Assembly (NCBI RefSeq): GCF_001439785.1
Contig: NZ_JYLI01000014.1
Location: forward strand, 96,230-160,229
Direction of reading: 5' to 3'
Length of the DNA: 64,000 nt
Source: Pseudomonas poae
GTDB lineage: Bacteria; Pseudomonadota; Gammaproteobacteria; Pseudomonadales; Pseudomonadaceae
Shown: positions 61,703 to 64,000 of the stretch, piece by piece
How the letters are laid out: every line of letters starts with the position of its first letter
Position numbering within the stretch: the first letter of the stretch is position 1
Program-made: the position numbers and the translations under genes
Notes under the pieces: generated by a model
Database searches by the model: none
What the model saw: the letters and a program-made list of their open reading frames with translations, nothing else
Told to the model about the DNA's origin: nothing

Positions 61703-62215
61703 CTACTGCAATACGAAATTAGTGAAGAGCACTTGCTCGACGGCGACTTTACCGAGTTCCTTCTGGGACACTTCCTGCACGCTGGCGGTGACTTTCTGGC
61801 GCAGCATTTCCTGGCCAACCGGGGTCACCAGGCTGTCGAAGCCCTGTGCGGATAACAGCATCACCAGGTTGTTGCGGATCACCGGCATATGCACCTTGAG
61901 CGCATCCAGGTCCGCCTGATTACGCGCCAACAGCGTCATGCTCACCTGCAGGTAGCGTTGACGGCCGTTCTGATTGTAGTTGGCGACAAAGGCCGGCAGC
62001 ATCGGCTCGAAGATAGCCGGTTGCTTGGCGTTGGTGGCGGCCTCGGCGACGGGGGCCGGTTTGCTGGCACTGCTGTGCATGATGTACCAGGTGCCGCCCA
62101 CTGAAGCACCAATGGCCAGGAGCAGACCCAGGACGATCATCAGGATAAGCTTGAGTTTGCCCTTCCCCTTGACCTTGCCTTCGGGTGCTTGTGCTGCGTC
62201 TTCGCTCTTCGCCAT
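61703..62215 (-). CDS. fliL: flagellar basal-body-associated protein FliL
   Basis: The 170-aa single-pass protein has a charged cytoplasmic start (AQAPEGKVKGKGKLK), a membrane helix (LILMIVLGLLLAIGASVGGTW, about 23-43) and a periplasmic domain with RYLQVSMTLLARNQADLDAL. FliL forms rings around the stators and supports torque. A sigma-54-type promoter lies about 50 bp upstream, so a new transcript probably begins here and runs through fliMNOPQR-flhB. Confidence 0.95.
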   Translation of the reverse strand: MAKSEDAAQAPEGKVKGKGKLKLILMIVLGLLLAIGASVGGTWYIMHSSASKPAPVAEAATNAKQPAIFEPMLPAFVANYNQNGRQRYLQVSMTLLARNQADLDALKVHMPVIRNNLVMLLSAQGFDSLVTPVGQEMLRQKVTASVQEVSQKELGKVAVEQVLFTNFVLQ

Positions 62216-62265
62216 GCCAATAATCCGTCACTATTTTGGGATTCATAGATCTACGGAAAGGCAAG

Positions 62266-62281
62266 AGCAAGTGTTATGCCA
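62266..62281 (-). promoter_or_regulatory. sigma-54 promoter of fliL operon
   Basis: The minus strand reads TGGCATA-ACAC-TTGCT, a close match to TGGCACR-N4-TTGCW with exact -24/-12 spacing. It lies 51 bp upstream of the fliL ATG. Confidence 0.75.
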
Positions 62282-62310
62282 GAATTGTCTGGTAGACAGG
62301 CACATATCCA

Positions 62311-62339
62311 TGTGGGAGGGAGCAAGCCCCCTCCCACAT
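62311..62339. repeat. single REP palindrome
   Basis: TGTGGGAGGGAGCAAGCCCC and onward forms a palindromic REP unit just after the fliK stop codon and before the fliL promoter. It may end fliK transcription or protect its 3' end, though no T-run follows. Confidence 0.8.
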
Positions 62340-62343
62340 TTAA

Positions 62344-63690
62344 TCAGGCGTAGTAATCGACGGCGCTGGAGCCGATCACGCTGGTCGTTACCGGCGCTGT
62401 GGCAGCGGTGACTTCCGCGTGGTCAGCACTGTCGGCCCTGCCACCCCGTGCGCCGCCACTCACGCCGCGCATCTGGTTCTGCTGTTGCTGTTGCTGCTCC
62501 TGGCCACGGGACTGGTCGGACACGTTCACGTCCACCTGGCCCATGCCCTGCTGAGCGAACATCTCGCGCAGGCGGCCGGACTGGCTTTCCAACGCTTCAC
62601 GCACCACGGCGTGACCGCTCATGAACGTCACCTGAGCCTGCTGATCCGGTGTCATGTTGACCTTGATGTCCAGACGCCCCAGCTCGGCCGGCTGCAACTG
62701 AATCTCGGCCGACTTGAGGCTGGCGCTGGAGAGGTACATCACGCGGTTGACCACCTCTTCGGTCCAGCCGCTCTGGTGCATCGCCAACGGTGCGTTGGCT
62801 ACCGGCGGCAGCGCATTGGCGGTTTTCGGCGTGGCGGCCTGGGTCAGCGCGGCCAGGCGATCGGCGAAGTTATCGACGCGGGTATCGCTGCCGGCGTTTT
62901 TCAGGTCCTTGAGACCGTCATCGATCAACGCGCCGAACGCCTTCTCGCCGCCCTGATGGGTGCTGTCCTTGGCGGCTTGCTGGTCCACCAGGGTGGCGAT
63001 GCCGGCGGCAAATGTCTGCGCGGCGGTTGGCTGATCCTGGGTGGCGGTGGTCGGTGCGGCCTTCTGCGGCGCCTGGCTGCTGGCGGACACGTGACCGCCC
63101 TGTTCCATCGCCAAACGCACGGCGGGCATATCGTCCAGCGGGTCGGCGGCGGGGTCGAAGGCAGGCTTGGCTGCATCGGTTGCCGCGACAGGCGCTGCGA
63201 CCGCAGGTTGCGTCTTGTCAGCCTTGTCGGGCTTGGCGGCAACCGGGGCCGGCGTTTCCGGCGGTACCGGCAAAGCCACTGGCGTGAGCGTGGCCACCAG
63301 GGCCGGGTCGACTACCGGATCGGCCGGCGGCTGTTGCGCCAGGGCCGGGTCGGTGGGTTTGTCGTCGTCACTGCTGGCGCTGTCGTCGGACTTGGCTGGC
63401 GGCGTGGCAGGCAAGGGTTTGCCGCTATCGGCAACCGCCGGCGTGCTGGCGGCAGGTTTGTCGCTGTCGGCAACCGGCTTGGCCGGGCTTTCGACAGGCT
63501 TGTCGCGCGTGGGTTTGGCCGGGCTGGCGTCGGGTTTTGCGGCAGGTTTTGACGCTTGGTTGGCGAACACTTGAGCGAAGCCAGGGCCTTTATCCCGGGG
63601 GGCCGCCGCCACTGAAGGTGAAACGGCGACGGGCGCTTGAGGCTTGGCCGCAGGGGCAGCCTGAAGGAGGGCGTTGGGGGCGACTGGCAT
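62344..63690 (-). CDS. fliK: flagellar hook-length control protein FliK
   Basis: The 448-aa protein measures hook length and triggers the FlhB specificity switch. A long low-complexity Ala/Pro/Asp/Lys N-terminal region (to about 320) acts as a ruler, as in other FliK proteins. The globular C-terminal domain (LKSAEIQLQPAELGRLDIKV, then FMSGHAVVREALESQSGRLREMF) contacts FlhB. I choose the ATG at 63690 because TTGGAG lies 9 bp upstream; ATGs 7 and 10 codons earlier are possible. A sigma-54 promoter lies 52 bp upstream. Confidence 0.92.
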   Translation of the reverse strand: MPVAPNALLQAAPAAKPQAPVAVSPSVAAAPRDKGPGFAQVFANQASKPAAKPDASPAKPTRDKPVESPAKPVADSDKPAASTPAVADSGKPLPATPPAKSDDSASSDDDKPTDPALAQQPPADPVVDPALVATLTPVALPVPPETPAPVAAKPDKADKTQPAVAAPVAATDAAKPAFDPAADPLDDMPAVRLAMEQGGHVSASSQAPQKAAPTTATQDQPTAAQTFAAGIATLVDQQAAKDSTHQGGEKAFGALIDDGLKDLKNAGSDTRVDNFADRLAALTQAATPKTANALPPVANAPLAMHQSGWTEEVVNRVMYLSSASLKSAEIQLQPAELGRLDIKVNMTPDQQAQVTFMSGHAVVREALESQSGRLREMFAQQGMGQVDVNVSDQSRGQEQQQQQQNQMRGVSGGARGGRADSADHAEVTAATAPVTTSVIGSSAVDYYA

Positions 63691-63741
63691 AAGTAGGGTC
63701 TCCAACTGCATGGGGGTCATGGGATGCAGTTGTGGAGATAA

Positions 63742-63757
63742 AGCAAGAGTTGGGCCA
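63742..63757 (-). promoter_or_regulatory. sigma-54 promoter of fliK
   Basis: The minus strand reads TGGCCCA-ACTC-TTGCT, matching the TGGCACR-N4-TTGCW consensus with exact spacing. It is 52 bp upstream of the chosen fliK ATG. It lies between the gene and the repeat/IS region, so the insertion has left it intact. Confidence 0.75.
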
Positions 63758-63800
63758 GGTTGGATTGGTTGGATATATATCGCCGCACTGGGCCAGTGCG

Positions 63801-63873
63801 CTAACCCGGTGTCCTGCCGGGTTACCCACGGATTCAAGCCTTCGTTCGGCCAGCGTGGTTAACGGGGTCGCCT
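63801..63873. repeat. dispersed repeat module, second copy, truncated
   Basis: It matches the reverse complement of 42021-42090 with a few differences, including the TAACCCGG..CCGGGTTA hairpin and the CCAGCGTGGTT flank. Similarity ends at 63873-63876, where IS-like sequence begins; the rest of the module is not present in the window. Confidence 0.75.
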
Positions 63874-64000
63874 GGGACTGTCATAAATTTTGTGTTCGGG
63901 CATAACATGTTGATAGAGGTGCATGTATGCCGACCAAAAAGAAACCGGCCCGTGAGGCCCCGCGAGACCTTCCATCCATTCCCCAAGAGCTGATCGACCA
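63874..64000 (+). mobile_element. left end of an IS256-family insertion sequence (partial)
   Basis: Beginning near 63876 the sequence reads GGACTGTCATAAATTTTGTG, which looks like the terminal inverted repeat of an IS256-type element. It is followed about 50 bp later by the transposase start. The right end and the target duplication lie outside the window. The junction interrupts the dispersed repeat. Confidence 0.65.
63927..64000 (+). CDS. IS256-family transposase, N-terminal fragment (runs off window)
   Basis: The ATG at 63927 opens MPTKKKPAREAPRDLPSIPQ and continues ELID to the window edge. The lysine-rich start and the LPSIPxELID motif are typical of the N-terminus of IS256-family DDE transposases in Pseudomonas. 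Only 24 codons are visible, so neither completeness nor activity can be judged. It points away from fliK. Confidence 0.7.
   Translation, partial: MPTKKKPAREAPRDLPSIPQELID

Overview
The window is a chromosomal segment of a fluorescent Pseudomonas, most likely of the P. fluorescens group. The evidence is GC-rich coding with C/G third positions, the pyoverdine genes pvdH, mbtH, pvdL, pvdG and pvdS, a polar-flagellum and chemotaxis cluster in the gene order I know from P. aeruginosa (fliK to cheW), and dispersed REP/REPIN palindromes of the GTGGGAG..CTTGC.. type. All homology statements rest on motif recognition by eye; no database search was run.

Layout. 0-9 kb: end of a Tsx-like porin, a patatin-like phospholipase, an LpxL-type acyltransferase, the minCDE division-site operon with an RluA-type pseudouridine synthase, an M18 aminopeptidase and a YbiO-type MscS channel. 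9-11 kb: mbtH and pvdH, each behind its own iron-starvation (PvdS) box. 11-17.4 kb: an AmpDh3-like amidase, then a two-component system (DsbRS type) divergent from a periplasmic thiol-redox operon (DsbD-like, TlpA/DsbE-like, DsbG-like). 17.4-19.6 kb: an AT-richer accessory pair of paralogous orphan genes. 19.6-34.2 kb: the 12.9-kb NRPS gene pvdL, the thioesterase gene pvdG, and the divergent, Fur-boxed pvdS. PvdS would in turn activate the three iron-starvation boxes found here. 34.2-42.6 kb: housekeeping and accessory genes (solute-binding protein, DEDDh exonuclease, PpnP, MOSC protein, CheV, an HPt-like orphan with a NarX/NarL-type pair, YegS) and repeat-rich intergenic DNA. 42.2-63.8 kb: the flagellar/chemotaxis supercluster, all on the minus strand. 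63.8-64 kb: a repeat module cut by the left end of an IS256-family element.

Functional logic. Fur represses pvdS. PvdS turns on pvdH (diaminobutyrate supply), mbtH (adenylation-domain chaperone) and pvdGL (editing thioesterase and the first NRPS, which acylates and builds the chromophore precursor). The flagellar genes carry sigma-54-type promoters (fliK, fliL, flhA), and cheV has a good sigma-28 (FliA) promoter. ParC/ParP-type proteins would place the CheA/CheW arrays at the pole, and FlhF/FleN set flagellar position and number.

The observation I find most worth following is in CheA. In place of a globular P2 domain it has an Ala/Pro-rich linker with four spaced copies of a short motif. The motif closely resembles the FliM N-terminal CheY-binding peptide, and also FliN's N-terminus and CheZ's C-terminus, all encoded in this window. 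Other leads are a palindromic element shared upstream of two unrelated orphan loci, a degenerate cold-shock-like gene inside the flagellar export operon, an HPt-like protein without its phospho-accepting histidine, and a modular dispersed repeat family.
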